From Microbacterium ulmi (lineage in GTDB: Bacteria; Actinomycetota; Actinomycetes; Actinomycetales; Microbacteriaceae): a stretch of 64,000 nucleotides of DNA. The notes under the pieces are model-generated. The model saw only the letters and a list, made by a program, of their open reading frames with translations, had not been told where the DNA came from and did not search any database. Both the position numbers and the translations under genes were made by a program. How positions within the stretch are numbered: position 1 is the stretch's first letter; every line of letters starts with the position of its first letter. Below, one piece after another: positions 25,973 to 35,100 of this stretch. Location: contig NZ_JAAOZF010000002.1 of assembly GCF_011759705.1 (NCBI RefSeq), forward strand, positions 682,001 through 746,000, in the 5' to 3' direction.

Positions 25973-26449
25973 TCACTCGCCGAGGCGGTTGCGCGAGCGC
26001 ATGGCGCGTTCGGCCTCGCGCCTGTCCTGCCGCTCGCGCAGCGTCTGGCGCTTGTCCCACTCGTGCTTGCCCTTGGCGACGGCGATCTCGACCTTGGCGC
26101 GGCCGTCCGAGAAGTAGAGCTTGAGCGGGATGAGCGTGTAGCCGCCCGCCGCGACGGCGTGCGAGAGCTTGACGATCTCGTCCTTGTGCAGCAGCAGCTT
26201 GCGCACGCGCTTCGTGGCGTGGTTCGTCCAGTGCCCCTGCGAGTACTCGGGGATGTGCACGGCATCCAGGAACGCCTCGCCGCCGTCGATGTACGCGTAC
26301 CCGTCCGACAGGTTGGCGCGGCCCTGTCGCAGCGACTTGACCTCGGTGCCCGTGAGCACGAGGCCGGCCTCGTACGTCTTCTCGATCGCGTACTCGTGGC
26401 GGGCGCGACGATTGGTCGCGACGACCTTCTCCCCGCGTTCCCTGGGCAT
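25973..26449 (-). CDS. smpB: SsrA-binding protein SmpB
   Basis: Binds tmRNA and carries it to stalled ribosomes. The 158-residue protein has NRRARHEYAIEKTYEAGLVLTG split as usual into the first strand and GTEVKSLRQGRANL, then HIPEYSQGHWTNH, LLLHKDEI and the C-terminal helix with KGKHEWDKRQTLRER that mimics mRNA in the decoding site. ATG 26449 has GAGGAG eight bases upstream. It lies below ftsX on the same strand and 4.4 kb from ssrA, with unrelated genes inserted between. Confidence 0.98.
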   Translation of the reverse strand: MPRERGEKVVATNRRARHEYAIEKTYEAGLVLTGTEVKSLRQGRANLSDGYAYIDGGEAFLDAVHIPEYSQGHWTNHATKRVRKLLLHKDEIVKLSHAVAAGGYTLIPLKLYFSDGRAKVEIAVAKGKHEWDKRQTLRERQDRREAERAMRSRNRLGE

Positions 26450-26555
26450 GACTGAACTCCTCGATCGGATGCCGCGCGCTCGTGCGCGGGCGGATGCCGC
26501 GGCGCGGCGGCCTGCCAGTCTATCCGAACAGAGGCGTGCCGGTGATGCCCGGGCG

Positions 26556-26885
26556 TCAGCCCGGATACACGATCGTGAGCACGATCACGAAGATCCAGAG
26601 GAAGTAGCCGACGACCCCCGCCGCGATGACGACGGTCATGACGCCCGCGAACCAGCCGTCCGCGCCGCGTCGGCGCAGCACCACGAGCGCGAGGATCGCG
26701 CATCCGGTCGCCACGACGGACGTCAGGAACCACGCGAGGAAGAGCTCGGATCGCCCCGCCATCGCCGTCTGCATGGCGACCCAGAACGCGAACGGCGGCA
26801 CCGCCGCCGCCGCGAGTCCCGCGGCACCGATCCAGCCGGTGCTCGCAAGCCTGCGGCGCTCGGGTACGGGGTCGGGGTCGGTCAT
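26556..26885 (-). CDS. Small membrane protein linked to ftsX (hypothetical)
   Basis: A 109-residue protein with three predicted membrane helices (about residues 17-38, 48-67, 79-106) and no known motif. Its ATG overlaps the ftsX stop (ATGA), so it is translationally coupled to ftsEX and probably made with the divisome regulators. I do not recognise a family. A role near FtsX is only suggested by the coupling. Confidence 0.75.
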   Translation of the reverse strand: MTDPDPVPERRRLASTGWIGAAGLAAAAVPPFAFWVAMQTAMAGRSELFLAWFLTSVVATGCAILALVVLRRRGADGWFAGVMTVVIAAGVVGYFLWIFVIVLTIVYPG

Positions 26886-27796
26886 GCGCGCAGCCATCTG
26901 CGGATCGCGAAGCCGGCCGACAGCGCGGCGAGCACGGCGCCGATGCAGATCACGATCGGCACGACGATCCAGGCGTCCGGGAGCCCCACCCAGGTCGTCA
27001 CGAAGGGGATGCGCTGGCGGAGGTATCCGTTGACGCCGAACTGCACGCCCGCGACGACGGCGGCGCTCGCGAGGACGGAGCCCAGGAGCGCCGCGAAGAC
27101 TCCCTCGAGGATGAACGGCGTCTGGATGAACCGGTTGGACGCGCCGACGAGTCTCATGATGCCGAGTTCCCGTCGTCGCGCATACGCCGACAGGCGGATC
27201 GTCGTCGCGATGAGGAGGACCGCCGCGATGAGCATGAGCACGGCGATGCCGACCGCGATGTACGTCGCGACCGTCAGCGCGGAGAAGAGCGGCTCGAGGT
27301 ACTGGAGCTGGTCCGTCACGTCTTCGACGCCCTGCATCCCCCTGAACGCCTCGACGATGACATCGGACTGCGTCTGGTCGGCCAGCGTGATGCGGAAGGT
27401 CTCGTTGACCTGGTCGGGGGTCAGGACGCTCGCGTCCTCCTCGCCGACGAGGTCGAGCAGCTCCTGGTACGCCTGCTCGTGATCGAGGAAGGTCACATCG
27501 CGGATGAGCGGCGCGAGGGCGTCGCTGTCGAGCCGTGCCTGCACCTGCGCGATCTGGTCCTCCGTGGCCGCGCCGTCTGTGCACGTGCCCACCTGCGAGA
27601 TCGACGTGCACATGTAGACGGCCACCTGCGCCCGATCGACCCAGAAGTCGTGCATCTTCCCGATCTGCAGCTGCATCAGGATCGCGGCGCCGACGAACGT
27701 GAGCGACACGAACGTGACCAGCACGACCGAGATCACCATCGACGCGTTGCGGCGCAGCCCCGACAGCGCCTCTCCGAGAATGAGACCGAACCTCAC
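26882..27796 (-). CDS. ftsX: Cell division protein FtsX
   Basis: Membrane partner of FtsE that relays division signals to peptidoglycan hydrolases outside the cell. The 304-residue protein has the expected four helices: one near residues 22-45, an extracytoplasmic domain of about 130 residues with two Cys (VYMCTS and VGTCTD), then three helices with the FtsX pattern RRELGIMRLVGASNRFIQTPF. GTG 27796 overlaps the ftsE stop (GTGA). The large extracytoplasmic loop is typical of actinobacterial FtsX that binds RipC-like hydrolases. Confidence 0.95.
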   Translation of the reverse strand: MRFGLILGEALSGLRRNASMVISVVLVTFVSLTFVGAAILMQLQIGKMHDFWVDRAQVAVYMCTSISQVGTCTDGAATEDQIAQVQARLDSDALAPLIRDVTFLDHEQAYQELLDLVGEEDASVLTPDQVNETFRITLADQTQSDVIVEAFRGMQGVEDVTDQLQYLEPLFSALTVATYIAVGIAVLMLIAAVLLIATTIRLSAYARRRELGIMRLVGASNRFIQTPFILEGVFAALLGSVLASAAVVAGVQFGVNGYLRQRIPFVTTWVGLPDAWIVVPIVICIGAVLAALSAGFAIRRWLRA

Positions 27797-28863
27797 GACG
27801 TGGGCCCCACTTCGTCTTCGTCGCCGTCGAGGCCGAGCCGGTCGGCGAGTCCCAGCTCGTCGACGTCGAGCTGAACCGCATCGACGACGGGGATCGGATT
27901 GGTGCGGGATGCCGTCTCCCCCGCCTCCGCGGCCTCCGCAGCCGCGGGAGCCGGTGGGCGAGGCGGCGTGTCGGCGGATGCCTCGACCTCCGCCTTCGCG
28001 TCGTCGACCTCGGGGGCGGGTTCTTCCGCGCGCGGCTGAGCAGCAGGGGCGGGAGGGGCGACCGGCAGCTCCACCGAGCCCGTCCCGACGAGCTCGCGGT
28101 GGACCTCGAGCACGGCGGTCAGCGCCGCGACGGCCGCGGCGCCGCGTTCGGGCTCGGGTGCGAGGCTCGGCAGGCTCGACGTGTCGCCGTAGCCGCCGTG
28201 CCGCTCGTCGCGGATGAGCTCGCCGTTCTGCAGCTCGATGACGCGACGCCGCATCTGGTCGACGAATCCGGCCTCGTGCGTCGCCATGACGACGGTCGTG
28301 CCGCCCGAGTTGATGCGCGAGAGCAGTTGCATGATGTCGACGGATGTCGCTGGGTCCAGATTGCCCGTCGGCTCGTCGGCGAGGAGCACCTGGGGACGGT
28401 TCACGAGCGCGCGCGCGAGGGCGACGCGCTGCTGCTCCCCGCCCGACAGCTCGTGCGGGAATCGCTTCTCCTTGCCCGCGAGGCCGACGAGCGCGAGCGC
28501 CTCGGGGACGGCCTGCTTGACGAACGCGCGTGAGGAGCCGGTGACCTGCAGGGTGAAGGCGACGTTCTGGAACACGGTCTTGGTCGGCAGCAGCCGGAAG
28601 TCCTGGAAGACGGCGCCGATGTGACGGCGGAAGTAGGGCACCTTGCGATTGGAGAGCGTGCGCAGATCGCGTCCGAGGACGACGACCCTCCCCTCGCTCG
28701 GAATGTCCTCGCGGAGGATGAGGCGAAGGCACGAGGACTTCCCCGAGCCGGACGCGCCGACGAGGAACACGAACTCGCCGCGCTGCACCTCGAAGTCGAC
28801 GTCGGTCAGGGCGGGTCTGCTGGTGCCTCGGTAGCGCTTCGTGACGTTCTCGAACCGGATCAT
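27793..28863 (-). CDS. ftsE: Cell division ATP-binding protein FtsE with long C-terminal extension
   Basis: ATPase of the FtsEX complex. The first 225 residues are a complete FtsE: Walker [10 protein letters not shown], the FtsE loop [18 protein letters not shown], signature LSGGEQQR, Walker [14 protein letters not shown] and the switch ATHEAG. At 356 residues the protein is about 130 longer than typical FtsE. The extra part is Ala/Pro/Glu-rich and probably disordered, then ends in a short conserved-looking helix [21 protein letters not shown] box (28873-28878) lies nine bases before the ATG. Confidence 0.93.
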   Translation of the reverse strand: MIRFENVTKRYRGTSRPALTDVDFEVQRGEFVFLVGASGSGKSSCLRLILREDIPSEGRVVVLGRDLRTLSNRKVPYFRRHIGAVFQDFRLLPTKTVFQNVAFTLQVTGSSRAFVKQAVPEALALVGLAGKEKRFPHELSGGEQQRVALARALVNRPQVLLADEPTGNLDPATSVDIMQLLSRINSGGTTVVMATHEAGFVDQMRRRVIELQNGELIRDERHGGYGDTSSLPSLAPEPERGAAAVAALTAVLEVHRELVGTGSVELPVAPPAPAAQPRAEEPAPEVDDAKAEVEASADTPPRPPAPAAAEAAEAGETASRTNPIPVVDAVQLDVDELGLADRLGLDGDEDEVGPTS

Positions 28864-28929
28864 GGCTCATCGAGCCTAAGCGGGGGCGTGGGGATGCGTC
28901 CCTGCGACACTCGCGCGTCTCGGCATCCG

Positions 28930-28995
28930 CTGTGGTCTGCCCACAGAGGTCTCCCAGTCGTGATGAGGGATGCTGGAACCCCGTGGTCAGACCAC
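28930..28995. promoter_or_regulatory. Two related palindromes before the TM2 gene
   Basis: CTGTGGTCTGCCCACAG at 28930-28946 (six-base arms) and GTGGTCAGACCAC at 28983-28995 (perfect, 13 bases) share GTGGTCNGNCCAC and lie about 50 bases apart, the second just before the AAGGAGG ribosome site. A repeated operator is likely; no regulator gene is adjacent. Confidence 0.45.
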
Positions 28996-29010
28996 ATCCA
29001 AAGGAGGATC

Positions 29011-30180
29011 ATGTCCAACATCCCGCCTCCGGCGCCGCAGCCGGCGCCGCCGCCCATCCCGGGGCCGACGGGAGCATATCCCCCGCCGGCCGCCTACGGC
29101 GCCCCGCAGGGAGGCGTTCCCCCGCAGGGAGCCGTTCCCCCGCCCGCCGCCTACGCCCCTGCCGGCGCCTACCCGCCGCCCGGAGCCCCCCTGCCCGGCG
29201 CGTTCGGCGCTCCTCCGCAGTACGCGCCGGCCCAGAAGTCGTTCCTCGTCACGTGGCTGCTCGCGCTGCTCGTGGGCGTCTTCGGCGTCGACCGCTTCTA
29301 TCTCGGCAAGGTCGGCACGGGACTCCTCAAGCTCTTCACGCTCGGAGGGGCCGGCATCTGGTGGCTCGTCGACCTCATCATCACGCTCGCGGGCAAGCAG
29401 ACCGACAAGCAGGGGCGCCCGCTCGAGGGATACGACCAGGTCAAGGTCGTCGCCTGGATCATCACGGGTGTCGTGGTCGTCGGATCGTTCGCGATGAACG
29501 GTCTGCGCGGCGGATCGGACTCGGACGCCGCCGTCGACACGGGCGAGACGACCATCTCGGAGGAGGCCGCCGCTCCCGAGGAGCCCGCCGCGGAGCCCGA
29601 GGCCCCCGCGGATCCTCTCGCAGAGGCCGTGGCGTGGGCCGACGACACGTTCGGCACGTTCGACGCGGTCACGCACGAGGGCGCAGGCGACTCGCTCATC
29701 GCTCTGCCTGCCGGGGCTCAGGCGGGGATCGTCACGGCGACGCATTCGGGCTCGTCGAACTTCGCCATCCAGGGTCTGGACGCGGCGAACGAGAGCACGG
29801 CCGAGCTGCTCGTCAACACGATCGGCGCCTACAGCGGCACGACCGTCTTCGGCGTCAACGCGCTCGGTGACGCGACCCAGCTCCAGATCACGGCGGACGG
29901 CGCGTGGACCCTCACGATCACGCCCATGTCCGCGGCGACGGCGCTTCCCGCGTCCGGCAGCGGCGACGGCGTGTTCTTCTACACGGGCGACGCCGCCGCG
30001 ATGACATTCGCCCATACCGGCGAGCGCAACTTCGTCGTGTACCAGGAGACCGGCAGCGCCTTCGACTTCGGTCTGCTCGTCAACGAGATCGGCGCCTACC
30101 AGGGCACCGTGCCCGTGAAGGCGGGACCGTCGATCATCATGATCACGGCCGACGGAGCGTGGACGACGGCGATCGGCTGA
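29011..30180 (+). CDS. TM2 domain protein with duplicated C-terminal domain
   Basis: A 389-residue membrane protein. Residues 1-74 are Pro/Ala/Gly/Tyr-rich and disordered; 76-130 form a TM2 domain ([20 protein letters not shown] with YLGK turn, then [14 protein letters not shown]). A further helix near 145-160 leads to an acidic linker and two repeated beta-rich units of about 85 residues, each with LLVN.IGAY.GT and ending ITADGAW. The repeats should lie outside the cell if the last helix crosses the membrane. ATG 29011 has an excellent AAGGAGG. Function unknown. Confidence 0.85.
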   Translation: MSNIPPPAPQPAPPPIPGPTGAYPPPAAYGAPQGGVPPQGAVPPPAAYAPAGAYPPPGAPLPGAFGAPPQYAPAQKSFLVTWLLALLVGVFGVDRFYLGKVGTGLLKLFTLGGAGIWWLVDLIITLAGKQTDKQGRPLEGYDQVKVVAWIITGVVVVGSFAMNGLRGGSDSDAAVDTGETTISEEAAAPEEPAAEPEAPADPLAEAVAWADDTFGTFDAVTHEGAGDSLIALPAGAQAGIVTATHSGSSNFAIQGLDAANESTAELLVNTIGAYSGTTVFGVNALGDATQLQITADGAWTLTITPMSAATALPASGSGDGVFFYTGDAAAMTFAHTGERNFVVYQETGSAFDFGLLVNEIGAYQGTVPVKAGPSIIMITADGAWTTAIG

Positions 30181-30196
30181 CGCCCTGCCGAACGCG

Positions 30197-30226
30197 GGCG
30201 CGGACGACCCTCTGGTCGTCCGCGCC
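30197..30226. terminator. Bidirectional terminator between TM2 gene and prfB
   Basis: GGCGCGGACGACC and its exact complement form a 13-base stem with loop CTCT, centred between two convergent stop codons (30180 and 30244). Confidence 0.8.
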
Positions 30227-30243
30227 TCTCGCGCCGGGAGTCG

Positions 30244-31353
30244 CTAGTCGTCGTCCTTGCGCTTGCGCCAGCGGATGCCCGCCGAGATGAGTCCGTCGAG
30301 ATCGCCGTCGAAGACGGATGCCGGGTTGCCGACCTCGTAGCCCGTGCGCAGATCCTTCACGAGCTGCTGGCCGTAGAGGAAGTACGAGCGCATCTGGTCG
30401 CCCCAGCTCGCGGTGATCACGCCGGCGAGCTCCTTCTTGGTCGCGGCCTCCTCCTCGCGTTTGAGCAGGAGGAGACGGGTCTGCAGGACACGCATGGCGG
30501 CGGCGCGGTTCTGGATCTGCGACTTCTCGTTCTGCATCGAGACCACCAGGCCCGTCGGCAGGTGGGTGATCCTCACGGCGGAGTCCGTCGTGTTGACCGA
30601 CTGACCGCCGGGCCCCGACGAGCGGAAGACGTCGACGCGGATGTCGCTCTCCGGCACCTCGACCTCCTGGGCCTCTTCCATGACGGGGATGACCTCGACC
30701 GCGGCGAAGGAGGTCTGCCGCTTGTCGGCCGAGCCGAACGGGCTGATGCGCGCGAGGCGATGCGTGCCGGCCTCGACCGAGAGCGTGCCGTAGGCGTAGG
30801 GGGCGTCGATCTCGAACGTCGCCGACTTGATGCCCGCGCCCTCTGCATAAGAGGTGTCCATGATCTTGACGGGGTACTTGTGCCGCTCGGCCCAGCGCAG
30901 ATACATGCGCAGCAGCATCTCGGCGAAGTCGGTGGCATCGTCGCCTCCGGCGCCCGAGCGGATCGTCACGACCGCGGAGCGCTCGTCGTACTCGCCGTCG
31001 AGCAGCGTCTGCACCTCGAGCTGACTGACGACATCCTGCAGCTCGGCGATCTCATGGCGCGCCTCCTCGGCGGAGTCCTCGTCGTCCATCTCGTTGGCGA
31101 GCTCGACGAGCACCTCGACGTCGTCGAGGCGCCGTTCGATGTCGGTGACGCGCTTGAGCTCGGACTGACGGTGGCTGAGGGCGCTCGTGACCTTCTGCGC
31201 CTTGGCGGGGTCGTCCCACAGGTCGGGGACGCCCGCCTCCTCGCTCAGCCGCGCGATCTCCGCGCGCAGCGCGTCGACGTCGACCACCGCCTGGATGTCG
31301 GCGAACGTGGAGCGCAGGGCCTGGATGTCGGCGGAGGGATCGAAGTCGAGCAT
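30244..31353 (-). CDS. prfB: Peptide chain release factor 2
   Basis: Terminates translation at UGA and UAA. The 369-residue factor has the tripeptide anticodon region [12 protein letters not shown] (with the SPF motif just before) and the catalytic GGQ in [11 protein letters not shown]. It reads as one frame, without the programmed frameshift found in most bacterial prfB genes, which is usual in actinobacteria. The ATG at 31353 is eight bases from a TAGTCT box (31362-31367). Its neighbour in the ancestral order is ftsE, here separated by the inserted TM2 gene. Confidence 0.97.
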   Translation of the reverse strand: MLDFDPSADIQALRSTFADIQAVVDVDALRAEIARLSEEAGVPDLWDDPAKAQKVTSALSHRQSELKRVTDIERRLDDVEVLVELANEMDDEDSAEEARHEIAELQDVVSQLEVQTLLDGEYDERSAVVTIRSGAGGDDATDFAEMLLRMYLRWAERHKYPVKIMDTSYAEGAGIKSATFEIDAPYAYGTLSVEAGTHRLARISPFGSADKRQTSFAAVEVIPVMEEAQEVEVPESDIRVDVFRSSGPGGQSVNTTDSAVRITHLPTGLVVSMQNEKSQIQNRAAAMRVLQTRLLLLKREEEAATKKELAGVITASWGDQMRSYFLYGQQLVKDLRTGYEVGNPASVFDGDLDGLISAGIRWRKRKDDD

Positions 31354-31361
31354 GACAGTCC

Positions 31362-31371
31362 AGACTATCGT
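31362..31371. promoter_or_regulatory. Overlapping divergent -10 boxes of prfB and MFS gene
   Basis: AGACTATCGT: TAGTCT read on the minus strand (31362-31367) serves prfB and TATCGT on the plus strand (31366-31371) serves the MFS gene. They share two bases, so the two promoters cannot be open at once. Confidence 0.55.
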
Positions 31372-31378
31372 GGATGCG

Positions 31379-32656
31379 ATGAGCGCCCGCCCCGAACCCG
31401 CAGGAGCGGGAGACGTCCTGCGCCGGTTCGGGCCGATGATCTACGGCCCCACGGTGCTCTTCGCCCTCGGCGAGGGTGCCGTCATCCCGCTCATCCCCGT
31501 CATCGCCGCCCAGCTGGGAGCGGATGTCGCGACCGCCGCCCTCGTCGCGGCGGCGCTCGTCGTCGGGCAGCTGTGCGGAAACATCCCCGCGGGATGGGCG
31601 GTAGCGCGCTTCGGCGAGCGGGTCACGATGGCGGCGGCAGGCACGATCTCGCTCGCAGGTCTCGCCGGGATGCTCCTCGCGCCGAGCCTCGGGGTGTTCG
31701 CAGCATCCGTGTTCCTCATCGGGTTCTGCGCGGCGGCATTCGGGCTCGCACGCCACTCGTTCATGGCGACGCGTGTGCCGCTGTCGTTCCGCGCTCGGGC
31801 GCTGTCCCTGCTCGGAGGCTCGTTCCGGCTCGGAATGTTCGTCGGCCCCTTCATCGCGGCTGCCCTGCTCGCACTGTTCGACGACGAGCACGCCACGATC
31901 TGGTTCTTCGCCGCGTGCCTCGTCGCGACGGTCCTGCTCGTCCTGCTCGGCCCCGATCCCGAGACGCAGCTGGCGGCCGAGGCCGCGGGCAACGGCAGCT
32001 CGGCGGACGCAGAGGACACGGGCGAGGCCGTCACGGGCGCGATCCCGACGCAGGAGCGCGTCGGCGTGTTCCGGACGATGTGGCGACACCGCGTCGTGCT
32101 GTCGCGGCTCGGACTGGCGGCGGCGTCCCTCTCCGCCGTGCGATCCGCACGGCAGGTCGTGCTGCCGCTGTGGGGCGTGTCGATCGGCCTCGACGCGCAG
32201 ACGATCGCGCTCGTCGTCGGCATCTCGGGCGCGATCGACTTCGCGCTCTTCTACGCGAGCGGCCAGGTCATGGACCGCTTCGGGCGCCTGTGGGCCGCGC
32301 TTCCTGCCATGATCCTCATGGGAGCGGGGTTCCTCGCGCTCGCCTTCACGCACGACACGACGCAGGCCGCGATGTGGTTCGCGCTCTTCTCCGCCGTCCT
32401 CGGGGTCGCGAACGGCCTGTCGAGCGGCATCCTGCTGACCCTGGGGGCGGATGCCGCGCCTCCCGCCGATCCGGCGCCGTTCCTCGGCTCGTGGCGGACG
32501 CTGACCGACGCCGGCGGCGCTGTCGCGCCGCTCGTGGTCTCGGGGGTCGCTGCCGTGTCGTCGCTCGCGATCGCGACCGGAGTCATGGGAGTCGTCGGCT
32601 TCGTCGGCGCCGCCGCCTTCATCCGCTGGGTGCCGAGGTTCGTGCCGCGGCGCTGA
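31379..32656 (+). CDS. MFS transporter
   Basis: A 425-residue 12-helix major facilitator. Motif A-like [15 protein letters not shown] follows helix 2, and a charged central loop (about residues 200-235, [14 protein letters not shown] onward) separates the halves. The second half includes [20 protein letters not shown] cannot assign a substrate. The ATG at 31379 is seven bases after TATCGT, so the transcript is probably leaderless. It converges with the tad operon, with only 12 bases between the stop codons. Confidence 0.85.
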   Translation: MSARPEPAGAGDVLRRFGPMIYGPTVLFALGEGAVIPLIPVIAAQLGADVATAALVAAALVVGQLCGNIPAGWAVARFGERVTMAAAGTISLAGLAGMLLAPSLGVFAASVFLIGFCAAAFGLARHSFMATRVPLSFRARALSLLGGSFRLGMFVGPFIAAALLALFDDEHATIWFFAACLVATVLLVLLGPDPETQLAAEAAGNGSSADAEDTGEAVTGAIPTQERVGVFRTMWRHRVVLSRLGLAAASLSAVRSARQVVLPLWGVSIGLDAQTIALVVGISGAIDFALFYASGQVMDRFGRLWAALPAMILMGAGFLALAFTHDTTQAAMWFALFSAVLGVANGLSSGILLTLGADAAPPADPAPFLGSWRTLTDAGGAVAPLVVSGVAAVSSLAIATGVMGVVGFVGAAAFIRWVPRFVPRR

Positions 32657-32668
32657 GCCGACCTCTCG

Positions 32669-33106
32669 TCAGCGCAGCGCCGTGCGGCTCGTCGCTGTCG
32701 ACTCGAGGGCGACCTCTGCCGGCACGAACGGCGCGAAGACGGGAGGATGCCACGTCCCCGCGACGGTCGCGCGCGCCGACACCCCGTCCGGGGTCCCCGC
32801 CGACACGAGCACGGCGTCGCCGCCCACGGCGACGACGAGCGCCTCCGCCTGCGCCCGCACGTCCTGCTCGCGCAGCTGCGCGCGGGGCTCGCCGTCGACG
32901 ACGGTCAGCGCGAAGCCGTCCGCGCCCGCGAGCGCCGCGGCATCCGCGAGCGCATCCAGCCGCTTCTGGGCGAGATAGAGGCTCGTCGCGTCGACGCACA
33001 CGAGCACCGCCACGAGGCAGAGCGCGGCATACCCGAACGTGAGCGGGAGGATGCTTCCCTCGTCGCCGCGCGACGCGGCCGCCAGTCGCGCGCGCAGGCG
33101 CCTCAT
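32669..33106 (-). CDS. TadE/TadG-like pilus assembly protein (Rv3654c-like)
   Basis: A 145-residue protein with N-terminal DEGSILPLTFGYAALCLVAVLV, the short acidic-Gly motif and single helix of TadE/TadG-type pseudopilins, then a small extracytoplasmic domain. In actinobacterial tad loci a gene like this usually closes the operon. Its ATG overlaps the previous stop (ATGA). It lacks the von Willebrand domain of full TadG. Confidence 0.82.
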   Translation of the reverse strand: MRRLRARLAAASRGDEGSILPLTFGYAALCLVAVLVCVDATSLYLAQKRLDALADAAALAGADGFALTVVDGEPRAQLREQDVRAQAEALVVAVGGDAVLVSAGTPDGVSARATVAGTWHPPVFAPFVPAEVALESTATSRTALR

Positions 33107-33579
33107 CGCGAACCCCAGAACCGCGAGATCTTCTGCGTCGCGGACGCCTCGATCGGGATGCTCGCGATCCGATCGAGTCCGAGCACCGGCGGCACGAGCG
33201 GCAGCGCGACACGGGTCGCGACCGTCACGACGAGCGTCGCGCCCGCCGACGGGCACGTCGTTCCCGCTGGGGCGCATTCCATCGAGACGGAGACCGCGGC
33301 GGGGTCGAGCCCGTACTCGTCGACGACGGACGCCAGCACGAGGTCGGACCGTTCGCGCGCCGTGTCGAGGTCGGATGCCGTCGACACGACCCTCGCGACG
33401 TGCCTCGCCCCGGCCTGCGCGCCGAGAGCCTGTCCCTGGATGAGACCCAGCGCCACGACGAGGTAGACGAGGGGGACGAGCAGGAGAAGGCCGACGAGGA
33501 TGAACTCGAGCGGCGCCGTCCCGAGCTCGTCGTCGACGAGGGACTCCCGGCCGTCAGTCGAGCGACTCGAGCGGCGCAT
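33103..33579 (-). CDS. TadE-like pseudopilin
   Basis: A 158-residue TadE-family protein: DDELGTAPLEFILVGLLLLV gives the acidic motif and membrane helix near residues 16-40, followed by an extracytoplasmic domain with a Cys pair (MECAPAGTTCP). It overlaps the upstream tadE-like gene by 26 bases and the downstream gene by 4. Likely a minor pilin of the tad fibre. Confidence 0.85.
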   Translation of the reverse strand: MRRSSRSTDGRESLVDDELGTAPLEFILVGLLLLVPLVYLVVALGLIQGQALGAQAGARHVARVVSTASDLDTARERSDLVLASVVDEYGLDPAAVSVSMECAPAGTTCPSAGATLVVTVATRVALPLVPPVLGLDRIASIPIEASATQKISRFWGSR

Positions 33580-33964
33580 ACGCGCTCACCTCCAGCATCC
33601 TGGGCGCTCCGAGGAGCCCGATGAGCGGCAGCGGCGCCCGTACCGAGATCTCGACCGTGGGCTGACCGAGCACCTCCGTCTCACGCGCCGAGACGTCGGC
33701 GGCGTACTCCGGCCCGACCGTCCGCGCGACGATCGTCCGCGTGCGCTCGACTCCATCGGCGAGCGTCGTGTCGGCGAGAGCGGCGTGGAACGCGCCCTCG
33801 ACGGCGGCGTCGTGCACGACGTTGCGCACGTAGACGGCCAGGCCGAACTGAAGCACGGCGAGCGTCAGCAACGTCAGGAGAGTTCCGACGAGGACGAACT
33901 CGACGGGGCTCGCGCCGCTCTCGTCGGCGGCGAGCCCGCCGATCGCGCGGCGCAGCCTGTGCAC
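33554..33964 (-). CDS. TadE-like pseudopilin
   Basis: A 136-residue TadE-family protein with DESGASPVEFVLVGTLLTLL at residues 14-33, the most canonical TadE start of the three here (Glu five residues into the hydrophobic part). The extracytoplasmic domain is short. It starts four bases after the pilin-like 63-residue gene ends. Probably a minor pilin. Confidence 0.87.
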   Translation of the reverse strand: MHRLRRAIGGLAADESGASPVEFVLVGTLLTLLTLAVLQFGLAVYVRNVVHDAAVEGAFHAALADTTLADGVERTRTIVARTVGPEYAADVSARETEVLGQPTVEISVRAPLPLIGLLGAPRMLEVSAYAPLESLD

Positions 33965-33968
33965 GGGG

Positions 33969-34160
33969 CTAGAAGCCGGAGACGCGGTCGATCGCCTGTT
34001 CGAACAGGCCCTGGAGGGCGGGGCCCGCGAGGGCCCAGATGAGGACGACCAGTCCCGCCGTCATCAAGGTGATCAGGACCCATCCTGGGACGTCGCCCCT
34101 TTCGTCCTCGAGCGTGTCGATGACGCCCGTGCGAAGACGCGAGAGCAGTGAGCGGAACAT
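33969..34160 (-). CDS. Small Flp-pilin-like membrane protein
   Basis: A 63-residue protein in the position where tad loci carry the major pilin. It has a charged N-terminal part (LEDERGDVPGW), then a hydrophobic helix LITLMTAGLVVLIWALAG and a short amphipathic tail. A proline-glycine sits where classic Flp pilins have G-x-x-x-E-Y, so processing by a standard prepilin peptidase is doubtful. GAAGGAG lies six bases before the ATG, predicting high expression. Confidence 0.75.
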   Translation of the reverse strand: MFRSLLSRLRTGVIDTLEDERGDVPGWVLITLMTAGLVVLIWALAGPALQGLFEQAIDRVSGF

Positions 34161-34185
34161 GGTTTCTCCTTCCGACCGTGTGCGG

Positions 34186-35100
34186 TCAGCCGATTCCGAG
34201 TCGAAGCATGAAGACGCCGGGGAAGACGGCGAACAGCACGCTCAAGGGCAGGATCAGGAACACGAGCGGCAGGAGCATCGCGATCTCCTTCCGCCCCGCG
34301 CGTTCGATGAGTCCTCGCTTGGCGTCCTCTCGCGCGTCGAGCGCCTGCGCGTGCAGCACCTGCGCGAGCGGCGCGCCGCGCTCGATCGCCGCGACGAGCT
34401 GATCGATCGAGCGCGTCAGCGCCGGCACGTCGAGGCGCCGGGCGAGCAGAGCGAGCGAGTCTCCGAGCGGCGATCCCGTGCCCACGGCGAGCACGACGCC
34501 GCGCAGTTCGGCCGTGAGCTCCCCCGAGCCGACTTCTCCGACGCGACGCAGCGAGTCCAGGATGCCCTCGCCGGCCGAGAGGCACAGCGCGAGGAACTCG
34601 AGAACGGTCGGAAGCTCCTCCTCGATGCGGGCGAGACGCGCGCGTGCCGCTTGCGTCAGGCGTGCGTCGCAGACGACGGCCCCTGCCACCGCGCACAGCG
34701 GCGGCAGGAGCGCGAGCCCGCCCGACGCGCGCCCGGACAGCACGAGGACGATGACGAGGACTCCCCCGACGGCGACGCCGACGACCGCCCACACGAGCTG
34801 CCGTGCGCGGAAGGCCGCGGCATCCATCGGCCATCCGGACTGCCGCAGACGGCGCTCGACGCCCTCCGCGCCCCCCAGGAGGGCACCGAGCCTCGCCTGC
34901 GCGCCGCGCAGGAGTCCCGCGATGTCGAGCGTTCCCGCCTCGGAGCCCCTCATGGCGTCGACGTCGGCCACATCCCTGAGGTACGGGGCGATGCGGCGGG
35001 ACAGGCTCGGGGCGCCCCAGCGCGGAGCGAGCGTGAGCAGCAGGCACACGCCGACGCCGAACGCGCCGCCGAGCACGATCGCGAGCGAGATGTCGGTCAC
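34186..35100 (-). CDS. Type II secretion system F family protein, TadC-like
   Basis: Inner-membrane platform protein of the tad pilus machine, 304 residues with helices near the N-terminus (6-24), the middle (100-140) and the C-terminus (270-300). The T2SF domain includes LPTVLEFLALCLSAGEGILDSLRRV, the core sequence of the family. GTG 35100 overlaps the tadB-like stop (GTGA). With TadB it should form the base around which the ATPase works. Confidence 0.9.
   Translation of the reverse strand: MTDISLAIVLGGAFGVGVCLLLTLAPRWGAPSLSRRIAPYLRDVADVDAMRGSEAGTLDIAGLLRGAQARLGALLGGAEGVERRLRQSGWPMDAAAFRARQLVWAVVGVAVGGVLVIVLVLSGRASGGLALLPPLCAVAGAVVCDARLTQAARARLARIEEELPTVLEFLALCLSAGEGILDSLRRVGEVGSGELTAELRGVVLAVGTGSPLGDSLALLARRLDVPALTRSIDQLVAAIERGAPLAQVLHAQALDAREDAKRGLIERAGRKEIAMLLPLVFLILPLSVLFAVFPGVFMLRLGIG

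Noticed and set aside
30244..31353. Programmed frameshift in prfB
   Set aside because: The gene is a single open frame of normal length without an internal TGA.
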